Positions 16,836 through 25,765 are shown, counted from the stretch's first letter. The stretch is DNA of 47,062 bases from Firmicutes bacterium UBA5493 (GCA_002424045.1 DIPH01000019.1:1-47062), one strand, 5' to 3'. Notes: generated from the letters alone by a model not told the origin. Translations and numbers: made by a program.

Positions 16836-18038
16836 TTACCATACCTCATGGAGGACACGGAGGATGTTCTTTCCCACCACCTTTTGGATGTCTTCCGTTG
16901 AATAGTCATGTTTTACTAACCATCGCAAAATGTTGTGCGATGCTTCTGTGGGGTTCTCTAAACCCTGTACATAATCCACCTCAGGGAACTCCTGCTTCGC
17001 TTGGGTTCCTTTTGTGGAGAGTTGCGATGCAAAGTGACGATGAAGGCCCACATGATCCCCATACAAGGTGTCGGGTCCAAAAGCCACATGGTCAATCCCC
17101 ACGAGATCTTTGATATACTCGAAATGTTCCATGTACGACTCCAGATTGTGGGCTGGGTTCTTGTGGGTGATTGTGGTGTGGGGGGCTGCTTCAATTCCGA
17201 TCACACCGCCCTTGTCGGCACAGGCTTTCAAGACATCATCGGGCGTGAGACGTTTGCTGTCCCATAGAGCTCGTGCCCCCACATGGGTTAAAAAGATGGG
17301 TTTGGTGCTGTGTTCAATCACATCTAGGGTGGTAAGACTCCCTGTGTGGGAACAGTCAATGGCCATGCCCAATTTGTTCATGCGCTCCACCGCCCTTCTT
17401 CCAAAGGCGGTGAGACCCCCATCCCGCGCTTCCTTGAGGCCAGAACCCAAGGCATTTGACTCACTATAGGTGATCCCTAAGAGCCTTACACCAAGGCCAT
17501 AGAGGATATCAATACGGTCCAACTCATTTTCGATGGGAGCTGCACCTTCGATAGATGGTACCCAGGCCAGTCTGCCTTCCTGATGGGCACGGTAGATATC
17601 CTTTACCCCCTCGCAGACGATGACAAAATCTTGATGGGCAATATCACTGCGACGCATACCGAGATCATGGAGGACATCCTGCCACTTCCAACCGGCTGGC
17701 GAACTGATGGTACAGGTACCATCCATCAAATTATCGAACACGCAGTCCAGATACGACTGGGAAAGGGCAAGAAACGCTGTATGCTCCCGGCCCTGCCTCT
17801 CATAGGCATCGAGGTCCCGCGTGACATTCTTCGGCATAATCGTGGGGTGCTCATGGAGGGAAATGATAACCGACTCCTGAGCCAAATGAGTTACCCGCTT
17901 TTCCTCATCAGGACTCAGGGGAAGGAGATAAGGCTCCACCCTCCCCACTTGGTCTGCCATTTCATAGCTAACAAAATCCTTCCCCGCTTCTAGGTACTGA
18001 TACGACATATACCCTGCGTACTTCTTATTGGTCCCCAT
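16836..18038 (-). CDS. M19 family membrane-dipeptidase-like enzyme, copy 1
   Basis: This 400-residue protein has no signal peptide and matches peptidase family M19 (renal dipeptidase), zinc enzymes that hydrolyse dipeptides, often those with a D-residue at the C-terminal position. Candidate zinc ligands are H62 and H64 (ISLHEHP), the Glu of IEGAAP near residue 168, the His of DCSHTGSLTTLD near 239 and the His of FLTHVGARAL near 260; a conserved Asp follows in IDHVAFGPDT near 325. Family M19 normally has HxD at the first site, so HxH here is a variant. It is the last gene of the peptide operon, three bases after the racemase stop, and is a close paralogue of the enzyme encoded at 24522-25724. 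Confidence 0.9.
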   Translation of the reverse strand: MGTNKKYAGYMSYQYLEAGKDFVSYEMADQVGRVEPYLLPLSPDEEKRVTHLAQESVIISLHEHPTIMPKNVTRDLDAYERQGREHTAFLALSQSYLDCVFDNLMDGTCTISSPAGWKWQDVLHDLGMRRSDIAHQDFVIVCEGVKDIYRAHQEGRLAWVPSIEGAAPIENELDRIDILYGLGVRLLGITYSESNALGSGLKEARDGGLTAFGRRAVERMNKLGMAIDCSHTGSLTTLDVIEHSTKPIFLTHVGARALWDSKRLTPDDVLKACADKGGVIGIEAAPHTTITHKNPAHNLESYMEHFEYIKDLVGIDHVAFGPDTLYGDHVGLHRHFASQLSTKGTQAKQEFPEVDYVQGLENPTEASHNILRWLVKHDYSTEDIQKVVGKNILRVLHEVW

Positions 18039-18041
18039 CTT

Positions 18042-18797
18042 TTATTCACCTACCACAGAGAGCTCACGAAGGGATTTCACCTTGCCGGTGGCCAGCTTCG
18101 GTGGCAGAGCGAAGGACATCTTAGAGTGCGATAGGCCGCTCCGAACAAGTGCCTCAGCCGTGGCCAAGGCCACCCGGGAGGGGTTGACCACAGGAATACC
18201 AAGGGTCTCCTGCACTTCTTCTGCTACCTGAAGAAAACCCATGGACATACAGCCCAAGACTAAAGCCTGAGCCCGATCTTCTTTCACAGCAGCCCTGCCT
18301 TCAGCAATAATCTTTTCCATCGTGGCTGCCCTGTCATTGGCTAGCTCCAAAACAGGAACATCCACAGCCCGCACCGAGGCTAACTTAGCCAAGACCCCTG
18401 CCTTGTAACCAAGCTCAATGCTCGTATCAATCATGCTCTCAGCAATGGTCAAAACCGAAAAGCGGTGGCAAAGCATGGCCGCAGTCTGGTAACTGGTCTG
18501 TCCAGGGCCCACCACAAGCATTTTGCTTGTAATCTCCCGCATAGCATCAAGGCCAGGGTCTCCCGCACAGCCCAAGATGGCGGCATTGTAACCCTCTTGC
18601 TCCAACTCAAAGACGGCTTCGGCGGCAGAAGGAATACTTAGATACTCTTCATACATGGATTCGATGGAAGCAGGCCCTTCCTCCACCCTGCGAATGACCA
18701 CTTCAGTGTCGGGGGCGGCCCATTCCCTTAAAATCGCACCTCGCCTGGCCACTTCTTTCATATCCATAGGACCTGGTACTACATACGCTATTTTCAT
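18042..18797 (-). CDS. Asp/Glu/hydantoin racemase family protein
   Basis: This 251-residue protein belongs to the cofactor-independent Asp/Glu racemase superfamily. The two catalytic cysteines are in place: C77 in LGCAGDPG and C183 in LGCMSMGF. The N-terminal AYVVPGPMD and the VVGPGQTS segment match the hydantoin/Asp-Glu racemase branch. It overlaps the DppF-like gene by four bases (ATGA) and is followed by a dipeptidase. The natural reading is that it converts a D-amino acid released from imported peptides to the L-form, or acts on a hydantoin-type derivative; the substrate cannot be told from sequence. Confidence 0.85.
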   Translation of the reverse strand: MKIAYVVPGPMDMKEVARRGAILREWAAPDTEVVIRRVEEGPASIESMYEEYLSIPSAAEAVFELEQEGYNAAILGCAGDPGLDAMREITSKMLVVGPGQTSYQTAAMLCHRFSVLTIAESMIDTSIELGYKAGVLAKLASVRAVDVPVLELANDRAATMEKIIAEGRAAVKEDRAQALVLGCMSMGFLQVAEEVQETLGIPVVNPSRVALATAEALVRSGLSHSKMSFALPPKLATGKVKSLRELSVVGE

Positions 18798-19849
18798 ACC
18801 GCTTTTCCTCCTTCAAATTTGAGATTACCGTTATTGGCACAAACAAGATCACAGCGAACGAGATGGCCATCACCCACATCGGTTAGAACCTGTTCAGAAC
18901 CCCTACAAGCATTCCCAACGTAGGGACAGCGGTCCTGAAGCAAACAACCCTCCGGTAAATCTACTGGGCTTGGAACATGATTGCTCAGGGGAACTTCTTC
19001 TGGACGTTTCGACGGATCTAGGGTAGGAATTGCCGCTACCAGAGCCTTGGAGTAAGGGTGGAGGGGCTTTGTCAAAATATCTTCCGTCTTACCGTATTCT
19101 ACAATCTGCCCCAGATACATAATGGCGGTATGATCGCAGAGGTATTGAAGTAAGGAGAGGTCATGGGAGATATAAACTGTCGTAAGCCTCATCTCCTCGG
19201 CAATCTCCTTCATTAAATTAAGTACCCCGGCCCGCACCGAAACATCTAGCATGGAGACAGGTTCGTCAGCTACTAAGAAGATGGGCTTCAAGACTAAGGC
19301 CCGGGCCAAGACCACACGTTGCAGCTGTCCACCACTCATTTGATGGGGATACTTCTCCAAAAACGACTCCGCAGGCTGTAGGTTAACCTTACGAAGGGCC
19401 TCCTTCACGAACCCAAGACGCTCTTCCGTAGACGATCCAATACCGTGAATGGTCAAAGGTTCCATGATTGAACGCTGCACCGTAAAGCGGGGGTTCAGAG
19501 CCTCAAAGGGATTCTGAAAGACAAGTTGAGCCTGGCGGCGAAACTTGAGCATCTCTTCTTTCGAGCGCAGATCTGTCACATCTTCACCGTTAAACAGGTA
19601 CTCCCCCTCCGTACTCTCGGTGAGTTTTAGTAGGAGGCGTCCCATGGTAGACTTTCCGCAACCACTTTCACCAGCAATCCCCAGGGAATCTCCCTCCTTT
19701 AGACACAGATCGACACCATTGACCGCGGTCAGGCACTGGCCTTGCTTCTTTTTACGAAAGAGGCTTTGGCGAACGGGATATTCTTTCTTGATCTTCCGTA
19801 GTTCAACCACATACCCATCTTCACCCTTGGGGTTCATGCTGGCTGCCAT
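18794..19849 (-). CDS. Peptide ABC transporter ATPase, DppF/OppF-like
   Basis: This 351-residue ATPase has Walker A GESGCGKST near residue 59, the signature MSGGQLQRV near 166, and Walker B LVADEP near 188. The C-terminal oligopeptide/dipeptide extension holds the usual cysteine cluster (LLQDRCPYVGNAC near residues 305-317). ATG 19849 follows AAGGAGG by seven bases and overlaps the end of the DppD-like gene by 16 bases. It energises the DppBC-like permease of this operon together with the DppD-like ATPase, and may also serve the plus-strand peptide permease that lacks its own ATPases. Confidence 0.93.
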   Translation of the reverse strand: MAASMNPKGEDGYVVELRKIKKEYPVRQSLFRKKKQGQCLTAVNGVDLCLKEGDSLGIAGESGCGKSTMGRLLLKLTESTEGEYLFNGEDVTDLRSKEEMLKFRRQAQLVFQNPFEALNPRFTVQRSIMEPLTIHGIGSSTEERLGFVKEALRKVNLQPAESFLEKYPHQMSGGQLQRVVLARALVLKPIFLVADEPVSMLDVSVRAGVLNLMKEIAEEMRLTTVYISHDLSLLQYLCDHTAIMYLGQIVEYGKTEDILTKPLHPYSKALVAAIPTLDPSKRPEEVPLSNHVPSPVDLPEGCLLQDRCPYVGNACRGSEQVLTDVGDGHLVRCDLVCANNGNLKFEGGKAV

Positions 19850-20847
19850 GTCTCCACCTCCTTGGCAAGCTTTTGTAATTTTAGAGTCTCAGACAATCTA
19901 AAGCAGGCGGCTCCATGCTGGTGCTCTTCGTCCACTTCTTCGTATGGAGGTTCCTCGGCAAGGCAACGCTCCATGGCAAAGGGACAGCGAGGGGCAAACC
20001 TACATCCTGATGGTGGATTGACCAAGTCAGGGGGGGAACCTTCAATGGAAATGAGCTCCTTATCTTGCTGTCTGGGATCGGGAAAGGCGTTTTCCAAACC
20101 CATGGTGTAAGGGTGCAGTGGATTTTCCAAGACTTCTTGTGTAGAACCCTTTTCAACCACCTTCCCAGCGTACATCACCACAATATTGTCGCAGGTTTCT
20201 GCCACCACAGAAATGTCATGGGTGATCATAATGAGGGCCAAATTCAACTCACTGCGCAGACGCTTCAGTTCGTTGAGGACCTGGCGCTGGACGATGACAT
20301 CCAGGGCTGTCACGGGCTCGTCAGCAATGACCAGTCTAGGCTCGAGGGCCAGGGCCAAGGCGATAGCCGCCCTCTGCTTCATTCCCCCAGAGTACTCATG
20401 GGGAAAATTTCCTAGGCGATCTGGATCGAGACCAACCATGGTAAAAAGCTCCACCGTGCGGGCATGAGCTTCTTTCTTTGTCATGTTGCCCTTGAGGGTC
20501 AGCACTTCCGTGAAGGCATCTTCCACGGGATAGACAGGATTCAAAGAGTCCATGGCAGCCTGGGGAATCAAGGATAAATCGCGCCAACGCACATTGCGCA
20601 TCTCCTTTTCAGGGAGAAGAGTGAGGTCCTGACCATCAAATAAGACTTCTCCACTGGGGATAAAGGCATTTTTGGCCATAACCCGGATAATTCCATTCAC
20701 CATCGTGCTCTTTCCGCAGCCGCTTTCACCCACGAGCCCTAAGCTCTGACCAGGCTCCACAGAAAACGATACACCATCCACGGCCTGGGCGATCCCCTTT
20801 TTCGTTTTGTAATACACTCTCATATCTCGTACATCTAATAGGGACAC
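19834..20847 (-). CDS. Peptide ABC transporter ATPase, DppD/OppD-like
   Basis: This 337-residue ATPase shows Walker A GESGCGKST near residue 38, the signature YSGGMKQRAA near 155 and Walker B VIADEPVTALD near 178. The C-terminal CRFAPRCPFAMERC cluster is typical of OppD/DppD. The start is GTG 20847, eight bases after AAAGGAGGG; this gives the standard N-terminus with the VRDMRVYY strand. It lies 15 bases after the DppC-like gene and overlaps the DppF-like gene by 16 bases. Confidence 0.93.
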   Translation of the reverse strand: MSLLDVRDMRVYYKTKKGIAQAVDGVSFSVEPGQSLGLVGESGCGKSTMVNGIIRVMAKNAFIPSGEVLFDGQDLTLLPEKEMRNVRWRDLSLIPQAAMDSLNPVYPVEDAFTEVLTLKGNMTKKEAHARTVELFTMVGLDPDRLGNFPHEYSGGMKQRAAIALALALEPRLVIADEPVTALDVIVQRQVLNELKRLRSELNLALIMITHDISVVAETCDNIVVMYAGKVVEKGSTQEVLENPLHPYTMGLENAFPDPRQQDKELISIEGSPPDLVNPPSGCRFAPRCPFAMERCLAEEPPYEEVDEEHQHGAACFRLSETLKLQKLAKEVETWQPA

Positions 20848-20862
20848 GAAGACCCTCCTTTC

Positions 20863-21714
20863 TTACATACTGCGCAGCTTAGGCTGGAGAACTTCTTCCG
20901 CACCCCGGCTGATATAAAAGCCGGCCATGACAAGTAGCATGATGCAAATACCAGGTGGGAGCATCCAATAAAAAGCGCCCCGGGAGAGGGCTTGAGATAC
21001 ATAGGCGTCGTGTAACATATAGCCCCAGCTGATAGAGCTAGGATCACCAAAGCCCAGAAAACTCACGGCGGCCTCCGTTAAGATGGCCCAACCGATGGCC
21101 AAAGACCCGTACAGTAACGATAGGGGTAGAATATTTGGCATAATATAGCTGAAGATAATGCGAGAATGGGAAGCACCTGATACTCGTGCTGCTTCCACAA
21201 AGGCTCTTTTTTTGATGGACAAAACCTGGGAGCGAATGACCCTGGCCGTATCTCTCCATAAAAGAAGAGCCATGGCTAAAACAATGTTCCAAATACTTGG
21301 TCCTAGAAAGCTCACTAAGACAATGACAAAAGGGTCGAAGGGTATGCCAAAGACCACGTCCGTGAGGCGCATCAAAAGAGAATCCACTTTGCCACCAAAG
21401 TACCCTGACACCAAACCCACAACCGTTCCCACCACCATGACAAAGAGGGCGGCCGTAAAGCCCACGGTTAGGGCTGGGCGGGCTCCGTAGATGAGCTGTG
21501 AAAAAATGTCTCGACCCATATTGGTTGTTCCAAGCTTGAAGTTCTTCTCAGGCTCCCGATTAAAGGCAATCCGCCCATCTACTCGTACCATTTCTTGGGG
21601 ATCGTAGGGGGCTATAGCTGGTGCAAACAAGGCCACAAGGATAAAGAGGATATAGATGATGGCACCCACCAGGGCAAATTTATCTTGTCTAAAAAATTCT
21701 AGTATGCTTGTCAT
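20863..21714 (-). CDS. Peptide ABC transporter permease, DppC-like
   Basis: This permease of about 283 residues has the N-terminal membrane segment, a periplasmic domain, the conserved GTTNMGRDIFSQLIYGARPAL motif, and a coupling loop RAFVEAARVSGASHSRIIFSYIMPN. ATG 21714 is chosen because GGGGTGAT sits at the right distance; GTG 21723 overlaps the DppB stop (GTGA) and is an equally possible start that adds three codons. It works with the DppB-like protein encoded just upstream. Confidence 0.9.
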   Translation of the reverse strand: MTSILEFFRQDKFALVGAIIYILFILVALFAPAIAPYDPQEMVRVDGRIAFNREPEKNFKLGTTNMGRDIFSQLIYGARPALTVGFTAALFVMVVGTVVGLVSGYFGGKVDSLLMRLTDVVFGIPFDPFVIVLVSFLGPSIWNIVLAMALLLWRDTARVIRSQVLSIKKRAFVEAARVSGASHSRIIFSYIMPNILPLSLLYGSLAIGWAILTEAAVSFLGFGDPSSISWGYMLHDAYVSQALSRGAFYWMLPPGICIMLLVMAGFYISRGAEEVLQPKLRSM

Positions 21715-21719
21715 CTCTA

Positions 21720-22709
21720 TCACCCCATATCCTCCACGGTAATTCGCGGATCAAGTACGCTGTACAATAAGTCCGCCACAAAGTTCATGAACACCATAAT
21801 GGCAGCTGCCAAGAGAAAGGCCCCTTGGGCCAGGGGATAATCACTCATGGTCACCGCATCCACCAAGAGCCGCCCCAGTCCTGGCCAGCTAAACACATTC
21901 TCGATGACAACATTGCCCCCGATGGCATACCCAAACCCGACCGCCATGGCGGTAACCACTGGCAAGATGGCATTGCGTGCTGCATATTTCAGCATCACCC
22001 GACGTTCACTAAGGCCCCGCATGCGGGCAATGGTCACATAGGATTCTTCCATGGTTTCTACCATGTTCGTGCGCATCAAGAGAAGGGGCAGCCCCAGGAG
22101 GTAAATAGCTAAAGTCAAAGATGGCAAGAGCATGTACTTCCAAAAAACGGGCGATGTAAACTTTGCCCATTCTGATGCATAGGTCACGCCTGCAGGTCCC
22201 GTCCCCGATGAAGGTAACCAGCCTAGACGAAAGGAAAATATAGCTAACACCAGCATGCCCACCCAAAACTGGGGTGCTGATCGGGTAAAGAGTGTGAGGA
22301 TAATTCCCACCGTCTCACCTTTTTTCCCCCGCAGCCAGGCGAGCAAAATTCCCCCTAAGACACCTACCACATAAGCAATGATCAGTGAAAAGAGCATTAG
22401 ATACAAGGTGTTAGGTAAAACCCTCGCCACAACACGCAGGACGTCATCTCTATAGACAAAGGATGTACCGAGATTACCCTGGAGTAAATTAAGCAAAAAG
22501 ACAAGGTACTGCTGGAAGAGGGGCTTGTCCAAGCCAAACTGCTCCAGAAGAATCTCTTGCTGTTCCTTGGTGAAGTTGGGGTCAATATAGGCCGTAAGGG
22601 GGTTCCCTGGCATGAGGCGGAAAACAAAGAACAAGATGGTGGCAATAATCCACAGAGTAAGTAGCATTTGTCCAAAGCGGCGTCCAATATACTTCCAATT
22701 TAGCGTCAC
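21720..22709 (-). CDS. Peptide ABC transporter permease, DppB-like
   Basis: This 329-residue permease has the typical N-terminal RRFGQMLLTLWIIATILFFVF segment, the RLMPGNPLTAYI motif, and the coupling loop SYVTIARMRGLSERRVMLKYAARNA. The start is set at GTG 22709, eight bases after AAAGGAG; an ATG 24 bases upstream (22733) has no good site in front of it. The gene follows the binding-protein gene across a terminator-like hairpin and overlaps the DppC-like gene or ends a few bases before it, depending on the start chosen there. Confidence 0.9.
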   Translation of the reverse strand: MTLNWKYIGRRFGQMLLTLWIIATILFFVFRLMPGNPLTAYIDPNFTKEQQEILLEQFGLDKPLFQQYLVFLLNLLQGNLGTSFVYRDDVLRVVARVLPNTLYLMLFSLIIAYVVGVLGGILLAWLRGKKGETVGIILTLFTRSAPQFWVGMLVLAIFSFRLGWLPSSGTGPAGVTYASEWAKFTSPVFWKYMLLPSLTLAIYLLGLPLLLMRTNMVETMEESYVTIARMRGLSERRVMLKYAARNAILPVVTAMAVGFGYAIGGNVVIENVFSWPGLGRLLVDAVTMSDYPLAQGAFLLAAAIMVFMNFVADLLYSVLDPRITVEDMG

Positions 22710-22740
22710 GTCTGTACTCCTTTCCGACCGCATTCATTCC

Positions 22741-22774
22741 TAAAAAAGGAGGGTGCACCTAGAGCACACCCTCC
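22741..22774 (-). terminator. Rho-independent terminator/attenuator after the binding-protein gene
   Basis: On the minus strand GGAGGGTG (22774-22767) pairs with CACCCTCC (22755-22748) and is followed by six T residues (22747-22742). It begins 10 bases after the binding-protein stop and lies before the permease genes. Partial read-through would give high binding protein and low permease levels. Confidence 0.8.
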
Positions 22775-22783
22775 AAGAGCTTT

Positions 22784-24460
22784 CTAGAACGATGGAGTGT
22801 GTTCTTCTACTTGACCTGAAGGATAGAGGAGACGACCTTTGTTATCCCACTCATAACCTGCTTCTTTAAGGAACTGGCGTGCTTGCTCCAAACCTCCCTG
22901 GGGCCACTTGAGCTCGTCATTCTTCCAGAACTCTAGGGCTGGAGCGATGACTGAATTGGCCGGGACGGCATACCCTTTCCAAACCGCTTCTACCACGAAC
23001 TCCTGATCTGTGATGGCAACTAGGGCCTTACGGAAGGCCGGGTCACTAAAGGGGGCCCGATTGTGGTTGAGAGCGATAAAGCGATAGCCAAGATCCACCG
23101 AGGACACCATGGAGAGCATGGGATTACGGCTGACCAGGTTCTCTAAGAGAGAGGCATCACCCGAGTAGCTGGCTAAGAAGTTGAGCTCCCCATTTTGAAT
23201 CATTCCCAGGGTGGACTCCATATTCGTTACGAAGCGGACAATCCACTTGTCAACCTTGGGAGCCGCGAAATGGTCGGCATAAGCGTCTAGGACCACTTCT
23301 TCTGCGAACTTCCAATCGGCGAATTTAAACGGTCCTGATCCGATGGGAACGTCTTCTTGAATGGACTCTGCATTCTCAGGACGGGTCTTGAGGTCTTCGA
23401 AGAGGGGTCCCCAAATGTGTTCGGGAGCCAGGTTAATCTTGGCCAGGCTCGCTGCTTCAAAGGCAGCCCAGGGACGTTTGAGGTGGAAAACCAGCGTCAG
23501 ATCATCCACAATTTCAACCCTGGAGATAACATCCACAAAGGGTTTGTACATGGGTACTTCACCAGTCATGGGGGCTTCAAAGGAAAACTTTACATCCTTT
23601 GCCGTAACAGGCTCGCCGTCATGCCACTTCATACCATCCCGGAGTAGAATCTGCACCTCTGTGTCGGAGAGCCACTCCACCGATTCGGCTGCCCATGGTT
23701 CAGGCAAACCTTCGGGGCTCATGCGCATCAGACGGTCATAGATTAGTTCATAAACCCAGGAGTCCACAGTACCACTAATATAGAAGGGGTTAATGGCCTG
23801 TACGGTCTCACCACTATTGAGGATAATGGCCTTTTGATCGCCGATGGGATCAATGTTAATATAGGTCCAAAAATTTCGGATACCCATACCAGCCATATCT
23901 ACCACAGAGTCTTCAGCAAAGACATCTGTATTGTAAACAATGCTAATCATGGGATGTACCGTAAAGTCATACACGGCATCTTCCACCAAAATTTCCTGAG
24001 CCTTGAGGATTAACTCACGGCGTTCTTCTGGATCGACTGTCACACGCTGTGCTTCGGCGATGGCGTCGTACTTTGGATTGACGTAACCGATAAAGTTATA
24101 TCCATCCACCGTGGTGCTCGAATGGAAGAGGTTGTAGATAAATTCGTCTGGATCCAGTCGTTCAGGGCGAGCCGTCATCTGCCATCCGGCAATGTCCCAG
24201 CGATCCCGTTCAAACCACACTAAGTCCGACTGCTGTTCCCAGGGAACAACTCGTAACCTGGCGTCAATTCCCAGTTCGGTCATCATTGCAGTAAGATATG
24301 ACAATGTCTCATACTCATCAGGGGCAGACGATTGAGGTCGGGTAATAACGTAAATTGGGCGAATCACCCGGTCACCCTGGGAGGCTATGACTCCTCCAGA
24401 AAGGGTTAGAAAAAGGAGACAAATCAACAAACTGCTCGCGATTTTGCTCTTCCAACTCAT
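22784..24460 (-). CDS. Substrate-binding protein of SBP family 5 with circularly permuted domain order
   Basis: This 558-residue secreted protein has a signal peptide at residues 1-27 without a lipobox. The family-5 parts are all present but in rotated order. Residues 33-180 are what normally ends the protein: YLTAMMTELGIDARL (55-69), WDIAGWQ, FHSSTTVDGYNFIGYVNPKYDAI (112-134) and EERRELILKAQEILVED (145-161). The normal beginning follows at about 209: ETVQAINPFYISGTVD (218-233), LRDGMKWHDGEPVTAKDV (273-290), IGSGPFKFADW (373-383) and ALNHNRAPFSDPAFRKAL (463-480). It ends at EAGYEWDNKGRLLYPSGQ (533-550), the point where ordinary family members continue into the segment found here at the front. 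The operon suggests a peptide ligand. Confidence 0.88.
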   Translation of the reverse strand: MSWKSKIASSLLICLLFLTLSGGVIASQGDRVIRPIYVITRPQSSAPDEYETLSYLTAMMTELGIDARLRVVPWEQQSDLVWFERDRWDIAGWQMTARPERLDPDEFIYNLFHSSTTVDGYNFIGYVNPKYDAIAEAQRVTVDPEERRELILKAQEILVEDAVYDFTVHPMISIVYNTDVFAEDSVVDMAGMGIRNFWTYINIDPIGDQKAIILNSGETVQAINPFYISGTVDSWVYELIYDRLMRMSPEGLPEPWAAESVEWLSDTEVQILLRDGMKWHDGEPVTAKDVKFSFEAPMTGEVPMYKPFVDVISRVEIVDDLTLVFHLKRPWAAFEAASLAKINLAPEHIWGPLFEDLKTRPENAESIQEDVPIGSGPFKFADWKFAEEVVLDAYADHFAAPKVDKWIVRFVTNMESTLGMIQNGELNFLASYSGDASLLENLVSRNPMLSMVSSVDLGYRFIALNHNRAPFSDPAFRKALVAITDQEFVVEAVWKGYAVPANSVIAPALEFWKNDELKWPQGGLEQARQFLKEAGYEWDNKGRLLYPSGQVEEHTPSF

Positions 24461-24521
24461 ACTGTCACGTCCTTTTTTCGTTGTCTCGTTGTGATGCTTA
24501 GTGCTCTTCTTTTCATGAGAA

Positions 24522-25724
24522 TTAGACCCAGGTTTCTTTCAACACTCGCAGAATATTGGTGCCTAATACCTTCTCAATGTCCTGGTCGGAATAGTCGTGT
24601 TTCACGAGCCAGCGTAGAATATTGATGGAGGCCTCCGTGGGATTTTCCAAACCTCGAACATATTCCACCTCATCGAAATTCTTGGTTCCCTGTGTTCCCT
24701 TTGTTGATAAGTTCGCAGCAAAGGCGTGGTGCAAGCCCACGTGATCGCCATAGAGGGTATCTGGGCCAAAAGCCACATGATCGATGCCGATCAGATCTTT
24801 GATGTACTCAAAGTGTTCCATATAGGAATCAATGGAATGGTTGCGGTTCCACTCGGTGATGGTGGTATGGGGTGCTGCTTCGATACCAACCACACCGCCT
24901 TTGTCAGCGCAGGCCTTGAGAACATTATCGGGGGTGAGGCGTTTGCTATCCCAGAGGGCCCGAGCCCCTACGTGGGACATGAAGATAGGCTTCTTGCTGG
25001 CGTCAATGACATCTAGTGTGGTTAGGGAACCAACATGGGAGCAGTCGATGGCCATTCCTACCTTGTTCATGCGCTCCACAACTTTATGTCCAAAACTAGT
25101 CAAACCACCATCACGGGCTTCCTTGAGGCCTGATCCTAAGGCGTTTGATTCACTGTAGGTGATACCCATGAGGCGAACGCCGAAGCCAAAGAGGATGTCC
25201 ACTCGATCCACCTCGTTTTCTAGAGGGGCGGCTCCTTCGATGGTGGGAATAAGGGCCAGACGTCCTTCTTGGTTGGCACGATAAATGTCTTCTACCCTTT
25301 CACAACGGAACACAAAGTCTTGGTGCGCGAGATCAGAGAAGCGCATGCCTAGATCGTGGAGGATATCGTTCCATTTCCAACCAGCCGAGGAGGAAATTGT
25401 ACAAGTTCCATCCATCATATTGTCAAAAACTGCGTCGAGATAAGAGTGGGACAATTCTTCGTAGGCGCAAAATTGGCGTCCCTGCCGGTTGTAAGCGAAC
25501 ACGTCATCCATATTTTCGGGGAAGTATACTGGATGATCGTGCAAGGAAATAATGATCAATCGCTCGGCTAGATCAAGGACTCGTGCCTCCTCCTTTTCGG
25601 TGAGAGGTACCAGGTACTGGGGGACACGATTGAGTCCTTTGGCCATCTTCATATCCAAATAGTCAACGCCTGCCTCCAGATATTGGTATGCTTGATATCC
25701 GTCATACTTTTTGTTTACACCCAT
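24522..25724 (-). CDS. M19 family membrane-dipeptidase-like enzyme, copy 2
   Basis: This 400-residue cytoplasmic enzyme is the first gene of the peptide operon and is very similar along its whole length to the copy encoded at 16836-18038. The candidate zinc ligands match: H62 and H64 (ISLHDHP), the Glu of IEGAAP near residue 168, the His of DCSHVGSLTTLD and the His of FMSHVGARAL. AAAGGAAG precedes ATG 25724, and a consensus promoter lies about 40 bases upstream. Two paralogues in one operon may split dipeptide specificity. The differences cluster at the N-terminus (residues 20-80) and in the 285-350 region. Confidence 0.9.
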   Translation of the reverse strand: MGVNKKYDGYQAYQYLEAGVDYLDMKMAKGLNRVPQYLVPLTEKEEARVLDLAERLIIISLHDHPVYFPENMDDVFAYNRQGRQFCAYEELSHSYLDAVFDNMMDGTCTISSSAGWKWNDILHDLGMRFSDLAHQDFVFRCERVEDIYRANQEGRLALIPTIEGAAPLENEVDRVDILFGFGVRLMGITYSESNALGSGLKEARDGGLTSFGHKVVERMNKVGMAIDCSHVGSLTTLDVIDASKKPIFMSHVGARALWDSKRLTPDNVLKACADKGGVVGIEAAPHTTITEWNRNHSIDSYMEHFEYIKDLIGIDHVAFGPDTLYGDHVGLHHAFAANLSTKGTQGTKNFDEVEYVRGLENPTEASINILRWLVKHDYSDQDIEKVLGTNILRVLKETWV

Positions 25725-25765
25725 ACTAGCGCTTCCTTTCCTGCTCCTTTGAGATTTTAATGGTT

